Shown here: positions 24,066 to 31,727 of the stretch, in pieces
Layout: each line of letters opens with the position of its first letter
How positions within the stretch are numbered: position 1 is the first letter of the stretch
Assembly: GCA_049323615.1 (NCBI GenBank)
Contig: JBMOPD010000069.1
Span: 1-36,464 of the forward strand
Direction: 5' to 3'
Origin: JBMOPD01 sp049323615
GTDB taxonomy: Bacteria > Bacillota > Desulfotomaculia > Desulfotomaculales > Desulfocucumaceae
DNA: 36,464 nt
The notes under the pieces: model-generated
Databases searched by the model: none
Seen by the model: the letters and a program-made list of their open reading frames with translations, nothing else
Told to the model about the DNA's origin: nothing
Position numbers and translations under genes: made by a program

Positions 24066-25268
24066 TTAGCCCCTTTCCAGCATCAGTGCGGCGTTGACTG
24101 CCGCCATCCGGACATAGTGCCGGGAAAGCCCTCCCTGCAGGTAGACCGCGTAGGGTTCCCGCATGGGGGCGTCGGCGCTCAGTTCCAGCGATGCTCCCTG
24201 GATAAAGGTGCCGGCAGCCATTATAATCTTATTTTCATAGCCCGGCATATCCCCCGGCAGCGGGGCGGCCCCCGAGTCCACCGGCGAGGCCGACTGGATG
24301 CCCCGGCAGAATTTTACCAGCTTGCTTTCGGACCCCAGTATGATGGCCTGGATTATATCGGTCCTTGGTTGGTCGTAAGACGGGATTGCCTTGTAGCCCA
24401 GCCTTTCAAAAAACCTGGCCGTGAATACCGCGCCGTGCAGGGCTTCGGCCACGCACCGGGGAGCGAGGTACAGACCCTGGTAGAGAAGCCGGATGTAGTC
24501 CGGCGCCGGCCCGATCCCGGATCCCACCCCCGGGGCCGTCCACCTGCCGGCGGCCATTTCCACCAGATCTCTTTTTCCCACCACATAGCCCCCGGAAGGG
24601 GCCAGGCCTCCCCCGGGGTTTTTGATCAGCGACCCGGCCACCAGGTCCGCCCCAACTTCGATGGGCTCCTGCTTTTCCACGAACTCCCCGTAGCAGTTGT
24701 CCACAAAGATTATTATGTCTCTCTTGCATTCCCTGAGGAACTTCACCAGGCCGGCAATCTCCTTTAAGTTCAGGGATGGCCCCAGGGAATACCCCCTGGA
24801 CCTTTGTATGTAGACCATTTTGGTGCGCCCGCTGATGGCTTCCCTTATGCCGCCCAAGTCAAGGGTTCCGTCCGGCCGGAGGTCCACCTGCCGGTACCCT
24901 ACCCCCAATTCCTTCAGAGAGCCGGGCTCTTCGCCCCTGAAGCCGATCATTTCCACCAGTGTGTCGTAGGGTTCACCCTGAACCGAAAGAAGTTCGTCCC
25001 CGGGGCGCAGGACGCCGAAAAAGCACAGGGCTATGGCATGGGTGCCGCTTATGATTTGCCCCCTGACCAGGGCGGACTGGGACCTGAACACCCCGGCGTA
25101 TACCTCTTCAAGCTTTTCCCTGGCGGCGTCGTTATAGCCGTAACCGGTAGATCCCTTTAAGTGGTAATCGCCGACCCTGGCCCGGATAAATTCCTCCAGA
25201 ACTTTTTTGTGGTTGGCGTAAGAACTTTTTTCAATCTCCCGGCTGATTTCTCCCGCTTCTTCTTCCAC
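24066..25268 (-). CDS. PLP-dependent enzyme of the YnbB / 'aluminium resistance' family
   Basis: A fold-type I PLP enzyme of about 400 residues related to cystathionine/methionine gamma-lyases; family members are often labelled aluminium resistance protein, with physiological role unclear. The PLP-binding Lys is in SLIKNPGGG and the PLP Asp in FVDNCYGEF. In Firmicutes this gene is commonly near hfq, miaA and spoVK, as here. Odd point: the GTG start at 25268 gives MEEEAGEI, but in-frame codons upstream (VEQLDRLAAEV) look like the family's normal N-terminus and contain no ATG, GTG or TTG with a ribosome site before an in-frame TAA. The start may be a rare codon, or the 5' end may be damaged. 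Confidence 0.85.
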   Translation of the reverse strand: MEEEAGEISREIEKSSYANHKKVLEEFIRARVGDYHLKGSTGYGYNDAAREKLEEVYAGVFRSQSALVRGQIISGTHAIALCFFGVLRPGDELLSVQGEPYDTLVEMIGFRGEEPGSLKELGVGYRQVDLRPDGTLDLGGIREAISGRTKMVYIQRSRGYSLGPSLNLKEIAGLVKFLRECKRDIIIFVDNCYGEFVEKQEPIEVGADLVAGSLIKNPGGGLAPSGGYVVGKRDLVEMAAGRWTAPGVGSGIGPAPDYIRLLYQGLYLAPRCVAEALHGAVFTARFFERLGYKAIPSYDQPRTDIIQAIILGSESKLVKFCRGIQSASPVDSGAAPLPGDMPGYENKIIMAAGTFIQGASLELSADAPMREPYAVYLQGGLSRHYVRMAAVNAALMLERG

Positions 25269-25338
25269 TTCAGCCGCCAGCCTGTCCAGTTGTTCTACAG
25301 TGACTATACCTTATGCACCTGCCTTATTTGTCATAAGC

Positions 25339-25361
25339 CAGAAACCCAGAATTCAGAATAA
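25339..25361. repeat. Heptad tandem repeat CAGAATY (decayed)
   Basis: CAGAAAC, then CAGAATT and CAGAATA, upstream of the PLP enzyme gene. The stretch 25347-25368 is a 21/22 match to 8450-8471, in the same orientation. Confidence 0.8.
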
Positions 25362-25397
25362 AAATATGCCCGGGATTGAGAACTTGTACTTATTATT

Positions 25398-25425
25398 CTG
25401 TCTCCTGTCTCCTGTCTCCTGTATT
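25398..25425. repeat. Second heptad repeat, CTGTCTC (four units)
   Basis: Three perfect units CTGTCTC and one variant CTGTATT lie head to tail just after spoVK. The unit is again 7 bp but differs from CAGAATY. No function is evident. Confidence 0.85.
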
Positions 25426-25430
25426 CTCCT

Positions 25431-26393
25431 CTATAAATCCTCCCAAGCCTTCACCATATCCTCCCTGTTTATGGTCATCAGGTCGTCGCGGGTGATCTCT
25501 TTTTTGTCAATCAGCCTGACGGCCTGCCTGCGCATTGATCTTTCGATCACGTTCCTGACCAGCCGGGCGTTGCCGTTATGCTGGTGTTTCCTGGATTTCA
25601 TTTCCACAATCAGCCGCAACTCCTCCCTGGCGGCCGTGGAGAGGACGTACTGCCTTTTCTTGAGCATCATGTCGGCTATATCCAGCAGCTCGTCGGTGGT
25701 GTAGTCCGGAAAGGACAGGTGGATGGGAAACCTTGACCGCAAGCCCGGGTTGGTTTCCAGGAACCAGTCCATTTCGTCGGTATAACCGGCCAGGATTAAT
25801 ATAAGGTTATCCCTGCTGTCCTCCATGCCCTTGCAGAGGCAGTCAATGGCCTCCTTGCCGAAATCCTTTTCTCCCCCCCTGGCCAGGGAGTAGGCTTCAT
25901 CTATGAAAAGCACCCCGCCCTGGGCCTTTTTGAGCTGGTCCCTGGTTTTCTGGGCGGTGTGCCCGATGTATTCCCCCACCAGGTCGGCCCTTTCTATTTC
26001 AAGCACGTGCCCTTTTTGCAGGACGCCTATTTCCTTGAACAGTTTGCCGATGATCCTGGCCACGGTGGTTTTCCCGGTGCCGGGGTTGCCCTTGAAGATC
26101 ATGTGCAGCACGGTGTTCTCAAAGGCCAGGTCCTCTTTTTGCCTTTTCTTCTGGATTTCCACAAAGGCGTATATTTCCCGGATCAGCTGTTTTATTTTAT
26201 CGAGTCCCACCAGGGCGTTCAGTTCCTGGAAGATCTCTTCCACGCACTGGCTCTTTTTGCGTTCCGCCGATGTTGTGCTTCTTTCACCCATCCTGGGAAA
26301 CTGGACCGGCCTTTTAAATTCTGTTTTATTTTCCGGAAAATTATTTTTACCGGATGGGACGGCGGGAGGCCTCTGACGCATGTTTATCTTCAA
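25431..26393 (-). CDS. spoVK: Stage V sporulation protein K (SpoVK), AAA+ ATPase
   Basis: A 320-residue AAA+ ATPase of the SpoVK/CbxX group, needed for spore maturation in Bacillus. A poorly conserved, Pro/Lys-rich N-terminus (about 1-50) precedes the ATPase, which has Walker A GNPGTGKTT near 102-110, Walker B GGVLFIDEAYS near 160 and the arginine-finger region NPGLRSRFP. TTG at 26391-26393 is preferred over GTG at 26399, since GGGAGGTG is 7-8 bases ahead of the TTG but abuts the GTG. It follows hfq by about 140 bases, which hold a palindrome (ATACGCGTAT) and a probable hfq terminator; no clear sporulation-sigma promoter was recognised. It supports a spore-forming host. Confidence 0.9.
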   Translation of the reverse strand: MKINMRQRPPAVPSGKNNFPENKTEFKRPVQFPRMGERSTTSAERKKSQCVEEIFQELNALVGLDKIKQLIREIYAFVEIQKKRQKEDLAFENTVLHMIFKGNPGTGKTTVARIIGKLFKEIGVLQKGHVLEIERADLVGEYIGHTAQKTRDQLKKAQGGVLFIDEAYSLARGGEKDFGKEAIDCLCKGMEDSRDNLILILAGYTDEMDWFLETNPGLRSRFPIHLSFPDYTTDELLDIADMMLKKRQYVLSTAAREELRLIVEMKSRKHQHNGNARLVRNVIERSMRRQAVRLIDKKEITRDDLMTINREDMVKAWEDL

Positions 26394-26470
26394 GTTCACA
26401 CCTCCCCCGTCTGACTTATAAGATATTTATACGCGTATGCACGGGGAGGTTTTACTTTTATCTTAATCCT

Positions 26471-26514
26471 TTAAAAAAGAAAAGCCTCCCAACAGAGAGA
26501 CCATTCTTTTCTTT
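26471..26514 (-). terminator. Possible hfq terminator
   Basis: AAAGAAAAG (26476-26484) and CTTTTCTTT (26506-26514) can pair into a 9-bp A/T-rich stem about 20 bases after the hfq stop, ending in TTTTTT on the minus strand. The stem is weak, so confidence is moderate. Confidence 0.4.
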
Positions 26515-26532
26515 GGGGATTTTCCTGGATTT

Positions 26533-26775
26533 CTACAATGGCTTGGGATCGGAAAATGAAGTATTTACCGGCCTTGACGGGCTGATGGTGGAAATGGCAT
26601 GTTTATATACCATCATCTGCTTGCCGTCACTTTCAAGGATAACGGTAAAATTATCGAATCCCTTAACCATCCCCTTCAGCTGGAAACCGTTTACAAGGAA
26701 AATAGTTACGGGTATATTCTCTTTTCTTACCTGGTTTAGAAATGCGTCCTGCAGATTTATCTGTGTTTTAGTCAT
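26533..26775 (-). CDS. hfq: RNA chaperone Hfq
   Basis: An 80-residue Sm-fold RNA chaperone that pairs small RNAs with messages. The Sm1 region (LVNGFQLKGMVKGFDNFTVIL) and Sm2 motif YKHAIS (57-62) are both clear. The ATG start has GGAGGG about 7 bases ahead. It lies 39 bases downstream of miaA, the usual miaA-hfq order in bacteria. The C-terminal tail is short, as typical for Gram-positive Hfq. Confidence 0.96.
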   Translation of the reverse strand: MTKTQINLQDAFLNQVRKENIPVTIFLVNGFQLKGMVKGFDNFTVILESDGKQMMVYKHAISTISPSRPVNTSFSDPKPL

Positions 26776-26814
26776 GAAGGTCCCTCCGTTGGTATTTTTT
26801 TCTACTTGAATTAC

Positions 26815-27753
26815 TTAACTCTTCGACGCTGCTTTAAATACTCCTTCTGCCCCGGCAGTAATTTCTGCTGTAACTTCTTCTACCCCCTTCTTTCCTGCGT
26901 CAATCCATTTTATCCTTTCATCCCTGCGAAACCAGGTAAGCTGCCTCTTGGCAAAACGCCTGGTGTTCCTTTTCAGCAGTTCAACCGCTTCGGCAAGGGG
27001 AAGTTCTCCGTTCAAATAAAGAATAATTTCCTTGTATCCCAGCCCCTGCATGGAAGTTAACTGCGGGGAGTATCCCCTGGCTAAAAGGCCCCTGACTTCT
27101 TCAACCAGGCCGGCGGCCATCATTTTGTCAACTCTTTTTTCTATCCGGGCGTACAGTTCCTTCCGGTCCATGGTCAGCCCGTACATGAGGAGGTTGAACG
27201 CCGGCTGACCCTCCCTGCCGGCGCTCCCGGACAGTGTTTTTCCGGTCAAATAATAAACTTCCAGCGCCCTGACCACCCTTTTGACATCATTGACGTGCAG
27301 GCGTGAGGCCGCTTCCGGGTCAATTTCCCGCAGTCTCCGGTGCAGGGCGGCCCTGCCCCGGTCGGCGCATTCCTGCATCAGCCCGGCCCGCAGTTCCCGG
27401 TCGGTTCCGGCCTCGCTGAAATTGTACCCGTCGATGACCGCCCTGACATATAACCCTGTTCCACCCACCAGCATGGGCAGTTTTTTTCTTTCTCTTATGT
27501 CATTCAATATTTCCTTTACGGATTGGCTGTACAGGGCCACATTGAACATTTCACCGGGGCCTGCCACATCAATCATATGATGAGGCACTCCCCCCCTCTC
27601 CTCCGGGGAAGGCTTGGCGGTGCCGATGTCCATGTGCCTGTATATGAGCATGGAGTCCGCGGAAATAATTTCGGCTCCCAGTCGCCCGGCGACCCGCACC
27701 GATATCTCGGTTTTACCGGTGGCGGTGGGTCCCACTATGGCCAGGAGCGGCAT
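26815..27753 (-). CDS. miaA: tRNA dimethylallyltransferase MiaA
   Basis: Adds the dimethylallyl group to A37 of tRNAs reading UNN codons. The P-loop GPTATGKT lies near residues 8-15, followed by DSMLIYRHMDIGTAKPS, and the VGGTGLYVRA and QLTWFRRD segments are typical. About 312 residues is the usual length when translation starts at ATG 27751-27753. The frame stays open to TTG 27795, inside the methyltransferase gene, and GTG 27783 is also possible; no candidate has a strong ribosome site, so the start is unsure. It follows the methyltransferase gene closely and precedes hfq. Confidence 0.93.
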   Translation of the reverse strand: MPLLAIVGPTATGKTEISVRVAGRLGAEIISADSMLIYRHMDIGTAKPSPEERGGVPHHMIDVAGPGEMFNVALYSQSVKEILNDIRERKKLPMLVGGTGLYVRAVIDGYNFSEAGTDRELRAGLMQECADRGRAALHRRLREIDPEAASRLHVNDVKRVVRALEVYYLTGKTLSGSAGREGQPAFNLLMYGLTMDRKELYARIEKRVDKMMAAGLVEEVRGLLARGYSPQLTSMQGLGYKEIILYLNGELPLAEAVELLKRNTRRFAKRQLTWFRRDERIKWIDAGKKGVEEVTAEITAGAEGVFKAASKS

Positions 27754-27775
27754 TTTTTCATCTTGGCCGTAAATG

Positions 27776-28561
27776 TCAGCCACCCCTTTTTTCAATTATT
27801 CCATAGGCCACAGGGGAATACTTTCCCCCCGCTATCTTTTCAATCCCCAGCCGGGAAAACTCCCGGCTGTTCCTTGCTTCCTTGACCACCACCCGGCGCC
27901 TGGCCACCCTTAAGGCCTCCCGCAAGACTTCCTCCGCCAGGGGAGAGTAGTCCGCCAGCGGCCTCATGGCCCCGATGGCGCAGGATTTTTTCCCCGGCAG
28001 CCTGAACATCGGGTCAAAGTATACTATGTCTGCCGACCTGTCCGGCTGTTTTCTCAAAAATTCCCTGTGGTCGGCGCAGATCACCTTAATCCTTCTCATT
28101 GCGCGCTCAAGGCCGCTGTCGGCGCCGTCCCTGTATGTGGCCAACCCCTCTCCGACAATGAGGCTTATTACCGGGGAGTGTTCAATTCCGATCACTTCTC
28201 CGTCTTCGTTCATAAATGATATTACGATGGCGTCGGATCCCATCCCCAGGGTGCAGTCCAGGACCCTGTCACCGGGAATAAGATCCAGAGCTTTAATCAT
28301 TTGGTCAGTTTTCCCATTTAATACTTCATTTATACGCAGCTTGGCCATGCCCGGGTGGAAAAAAAACTCCCCTCCGGGATGTACATATGACAGCCTGCTC
28401 TTCCCCACCACCAGAACCCCGTGCAGGTTATTCTCAAGTATTATTTGGTCAATGCTCCGGTTGTTTCTTGTCAGGAGCGGTATTTTCAGTTCCCTGCTTA
28501 TTTTTTCGGCCTTTTCCAACAGGTTTTTATTTGCCCGCAGGGACGTTGTCACGGCATACAT
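27776..28561 (-). CDS. Class I SAM-dependent methyltransferase, RsmJ-like
   Basis: A 261-residue methyltransferase. The SAM-binding motif VLDCTLGMGSDAIV lies near residues 100-113, the acidic motif II in VIGIEHS near 123-129, and the catalytic-type YFDPMFR near 185. The DPMF motif followed by a conserved Met-Arg patch is like RsmJ, which methylates G1516 of 16S rRNA in E. coli, so an rRNA or other RNA target is plausible but not proven. About 75 N-terminal residues form an extra domain. ATG start with GAGGACG ahead, six bases after the mutL stop. The mutL-methyltransferase-miaA order suggests one transcript. Confidence 0.82.
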   Translation of the reverse strand: MYAVTTSLRANKNLLEKAEKISRELKIPLLTRNNRSIDQIILENNLHGVLVVGKSRLSYVHPGGEFFFHPGMAKLRINEVLNGKTDQMIKALDLIPGDRVLDCTLGMGSDAIVISFMNEDGEVIGIEHSPVISLIVGEGLATYRDGADSGLERAMRRIKVICADHREFLRKQPDRSADIVYFDPMFRLPGKKSCAIGAMRPLADYSPLAEEVLREALRVARRRVVVKEARNSREFSRLGIEKIAGGKYSPVAYGIIEKRGG

Positions 28562-28567
28562 GGCTTT

Positions 28568-30340
28568 TCACGTCCTCTTAAACCGGGCCTTTAGCTCGCT
28601 TTCCGTTATATTAATCATGGTGGGCCTGCCGTGGGGGCAGGTGTAAGGGACATCGGTCCCCTTCAATTCCCTGATAATGGCCCGGGCCTCTTCCAGGGAG
28701 GAGGTTGTTCCCGACTTTACGGCCGCCCGGCAGGCCGCCGAGGCGGCCAGCTTTTTGACCAGGTCCTCCCTTTGAACCGGCTTTCCGGGCTGCATCAGGT
28801 ATTCCAGCACGTCCCTGAGCAGATCCTCAACCGAAGACTGCGGCAGGCCGGCGGGGATTTCCCTTACCACCAGGGATCCGGACCCGAAGCCCGAGGCGGT
28901 TATGCCCAGCCCGGCCAGAAGCTCCAGGTTCTCTTCAGCCACCTGGTATTCCCGGTGGCCCAGTTGAACCACCGCCGGCACCAGCAAAATCTGCACCTCA
29001 ATCCGGTCCCCGCTGAGCAGGGTCAAAAATTTTTCGTAAAGAATTCTTTCGTGGGCCGCATGGTGGTCGATAATGAAAAGCCCCCTGCTGCTTCCGGCCA
29101 GGATGTACGTGGGTGGAAGAAATCCCAGGGGATAGAGGTCGTCCAGCAGGTCACCCTTTTTCGTGTACAGGCCGGGTGTTTGGGAAATTATATAAGGTTG
29201 GGTGCTTTCACCGGCTTGACCTAAATCATGCAGGTACGGCCCGGTCATTTCTTCTTCGGCGGCTTTTAAGGGCAGGGCGGGGGTAACGGCTGAACTAAAG
29301 CCCTCATTATAGTTTGTGCTGCCGGCCGCCGGAATAAATCCCGGAATTATTTTATCCGTCCGCAATGCGGACATAACCGACCGGCGGATCAGGTTATACA
29401 GCTTTTCTTCCCCGGAAACCCTGACCACCATCTTGGAGGGGTGAACATTTACATCAAGCAGGCCTGGTTTGATCTGTATGTTTACCACCGCCACCGGAAA
29501 GCGCCCGCGGGGGAGCAGGGTGCCGAATCCCTCGATAACCGCCGCGTTTACCAGGTAGTTCCTGACGTAGCGGCCGTTTATGATCACCGTGATGTGGCGC
29601 TTGGAACTCCTGCTGACGGACGGCGGGGCCAGCAGGCCCCTGACCGATATTTCATTTTCACAGGCTTCCACGGCCAGCATTGCCCTGGCGGTTTCGGCCC
29701 CGTAAACCGCCGCCAGGGCGTCCAGCATGTCCCCGGTTCCCGGTGTCTGAAACGCCGTTCTGCCGTCAATGGCCAGTTTAACACCGGTGCCGGGCCTGGC
29801 CAGGGCAAGTTTGGCCGCTATGTCGCTGACCTGTCCGGCCTCGGTGGACCTGGATTTCATGTATTTCAGCCGGGCCGGGGTATTGAAGAACAGTTCCCGC
29901 ACGCTTATCGAAGTACCCGGCGGGCATCCCACCGGGGATACGGACAATATGCGGCCGCCCTCGACCTCCAGCCTGGCGCCGCTGTCTGCCTCGGGCGGCC
30001 TGGTTACAAGGGTGTTTTTACTGACCGCGGCGATGCTGGGCAGCGCCTCGCCGCGGAAGCCCAGGGAACATATTTCCTCCAGGTCGGAAATGGAGCTGAT
30101 CTTGCTGGTGGCGTGTCTCTGCAGGGCCGTCACCGCGTCGGTCTCATCCATCCCGCAGCCGTTATCGACTACTTTTATCTCGTCCAGCCCGCCGCCCCGG
30201 ATATCGATGATCACCCTGGCGGCGCCCGCGTCAAAGGAATTTTCCACCAGTTCCTTGACCACTGACGCCGGTCTTTCCACCACTTCCCCGGCGGCTATTT
30301 TGTTGGCCGTGGCCTCATCCAGCAGGATTATTCTGGGCAA
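28568..30340 (-). CDS. mutL: DNA mismatch repair endonuclease MutL
   Basis: A 590-residue mismatch repair protein. The N-terminal GHKL ATPase has ELVENSFDAGA (31-41), DNGCGMD (59-65) and GFRGEAL (94-100). The C-terminal half carries an endonuclease site at 425-436 reading DHHAAHERILYE, plus ACR (SAACRAAVKSG) and CPHGRP motifs, so it is the nicking type of MutL found in bacteria without MutH. The Gln of the usual DQHA motif is His here. TTG start at 30338-30340 follows GGGGGTG by 7 bases and encodes the canonical N-terminus (PRIILLDEATANKIAAGEV). It starts four bases after the preceding gene ends. Confidence 0.95.
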   Translation of the reverse strand: MPRIILLDEATANKIAAGEVVERPASVVKELVENSFDAGAARVIIDIRGGGLDEIKVVDNGCGMDETDAVTALQRHATSKISSISDLEEICSLGFRGEALPSIAAVSKNTLVTRPPEADSGARLEVEGGRILSVSPVGCPPGTSISVRELFFNTPARLKYMKSRSTEAGQVSDIAAKLALARPGTGVKLAIDGRTAFQTPGTGDMLDALAAVYGAETARAMLAVEACENEISVRGLLAPPSVSRSSKRHITVIINGRYVRNYLVNAAVIEGFGTLLPRGRFPVAVVNIQIKPGLLDVNVHPSKMVVRVSGEEKLYNLIRRSVMSALRTDKIIPGFIPAAGSTNYNEGFSSAVTPALPLKAAEEEMTGPYLHDLGQAGESTQPYIISQTPGLYTKKGDLLDDLYPLGFLPPTYILAGSSRGLFIIDHHAAHERILYEKFLTLLSGDRIEVQILLVPAVVQLGHREYQVAEENLELLAGLGITASGFGSGSLVVREIPAGLPQSSVEDLLRDVLEYLMQPGKPVQREDLVKKLAASAACRAAVKSGTTSSLEEARAIIRELKGTDVPYTCPHGRPTMINITESELKARFKRT

Positions 30341-30344
30341 GGGC

Positions 30345-31727
30345 CTACACCCCCGGTTTTGGTCCTTCTGATTTCCATTCCTGCTTTTTGTCCCGGTCGT
30401 AGGACAGGCAGGTATCGGTGGATTTGTCCTGGAGCTTTACATAATTGTACTGTTTTTTGTCCTGTATCCCCTGCTCGTAGGACACGTAGGCCTCGGTCTG
30501 ACAATTCTGGCAGGCGTTCATGGGAATGGAAATGGCCAGCAGCCTGCCGGGCTCCCCGTAGCCCCTGTTGGCCTTGGACTCGATGACCATATAACCGGGG
30601 CAGCTGTTGCACATCCTGACCTTTTCAAACTGCTCTTCCTCGATATAGTCGGTGTCATAGTAAATATATTTTTTGCGCTGGTAGAACCTGCCGGTGCCGA
30701 ATATTTTTTCAATATCGGCCTTGTCCCTCATTTCCCAGATGGCCAGCAGGTCCTCCACCATTTTTTGCACCTGGGCAAACCGGTCTGGGTTTTCTTTAAA
30801 CGATGCGGTTTCCAGTTCGGGCTCCCGGACGTTGGTAAAGTTTATCCCGGCCAGGGCCATGAGGATTGACATGTTGACGTACGGCAGGGCGGTTTCTATG
30901 GCGTAACCGCCCTCCAGCACCGCCAGGTGCGGCTTCAGCTTCCTGGTAAACTCGGCGTATCCCCGGGCTGTGAATTTCATGCTGCCCAGGGGGTCGGTGA
31001 AGTGGTTGTCCTGCCCGGCCGAGTTGATAATGAATTGCGGCTGGAAATCCTTTAAAACCGGCAAAACAAGGTTATCGGTCACATACCGGAGAGTATTGTC
31101 GGTCATGCCCGGAGGCAGCGGTACATTGATGGTGCGGGCGTAGGCCCCCGGCCCGCCCAGTTCGTGGGTGAAGCCGGTCCCCGGAAAAATGGTGCGGCCG
31201 TCCTGGTGGAAGGATATAAAGAGCACGTCCGGGTCGTGGTAAAAGATTTCCTGGGTGCCGTCTCCGTGGTGGACGTCGGAATCAATAATGGCCACCCTTT
31301 TGATGCCGTGCCTGCGCCTCAGGTATTCCACCAGCACCGCCTCGTTGTTGATGTTGCAGAAACCCCTGTTTCCATGCACCACCCTCATGGCGTGGTGCCC
31401 CGGGGGCCTGACCATGGCGAAGCCGTTTTTTATCTCGCCCTGTATGATGCTGTCGCCCAGGGACATGGCGGCCCCGGCGGCAATCATGTGGGCCTCGGTT
31501 ACCTGGCTCTGCACCCTGGGCACGCAGAAGTGAACCCTGGCAATGTCGTGGATGGTGGCCAGTTTGGGAGGGTATTCCTCTATTTCGGGCAGATCCAGCA
31601 GTCCTTCCTCAAAAATCTGGTCCCTGGTGTATAAAAGCCTTTCCTCCCGTTCCGGATGGGTTGGCGATATGGCCCAGTCAAAGGCCGGAAAAAATATTAC
31701 CCCCGTCTTTTTATTTTTCACCCTCAC
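30345..31727 (-). CDS. Histone-deacetylase-family amidohydrolase with C-terminal CxxC pair
   Basis: A 460-residue protein. Residues about 1-310 form an arginase-fold deacetylase with the full active site: His111-His112 (RPPGHHA), zinc ligands Asp151, His153 and Asp240 (DVHHGDG, AGQDNHFTDPLG) and Tyr275 (LEGGY). Bacterial relatives deacetylate polyamines or acetylated proteins (AcuC). The last 150 residues are an uncommon extension with two Cys pairs, Cys373/376 (CNSC) and Cys406/409 (CQNC), 30 residues apart, likely a zinc knuckle. Start GTG at 31725-31727 overlaps the upstream gene by 17 bases; a second GTG two codons on is equally possible. It sits between hyuA-like and mutL in what looks like one operon. 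The substrate is unknown. Confidence 0.85.
   Translation of the reverse strand: MRVKNKKTGVIFFPAFDWAISPTHPEREERLLYTRDQIFEEGLLDLPEIEEYPPKLATIHDIARVHFCVPRVQSQVTEAHMIAAGAAMSLGDSIIQGEIKNGFAMVRPPGHHAMRVVHGNRGFCNINNEAVLVEYLRRRHGIKRVAIIDSDVHHGDGTQEIFYHDPDVLFISFHQDGRTIFPGTGFTHELGGPGAYARTINVPLPPGMTDNTLRYVTDNLVLPVLKDFQPQFIINSAGQDNHFTDPLGSMKFTARGYAEFTRKLKPHLAVLEGGYAIETALPYVNMSILMALAGINFTNVREPELETASFKENPDRFAQVQKMVEDLLAIWEMRDKADIEKIFGTGRFYQRKKYIYYDTDYIEEEQFEKVRMCNSCPGYMVIESKANRGYGEPGRLLAISIPMNACQNCQTEAYVSYEQGIQDKKQYNYVKLQDKSTDTCLSYDRDKKQEWKSEGPKPGV

Noticed and set aside
26428..26437. ATACGCGTAT palindrome and nearby CATACGCG as a sporulation sigma-factor promoter of spoVK
   Set aside because: Only partial match to the sigma-E -10 consensus and no matching -35 element.
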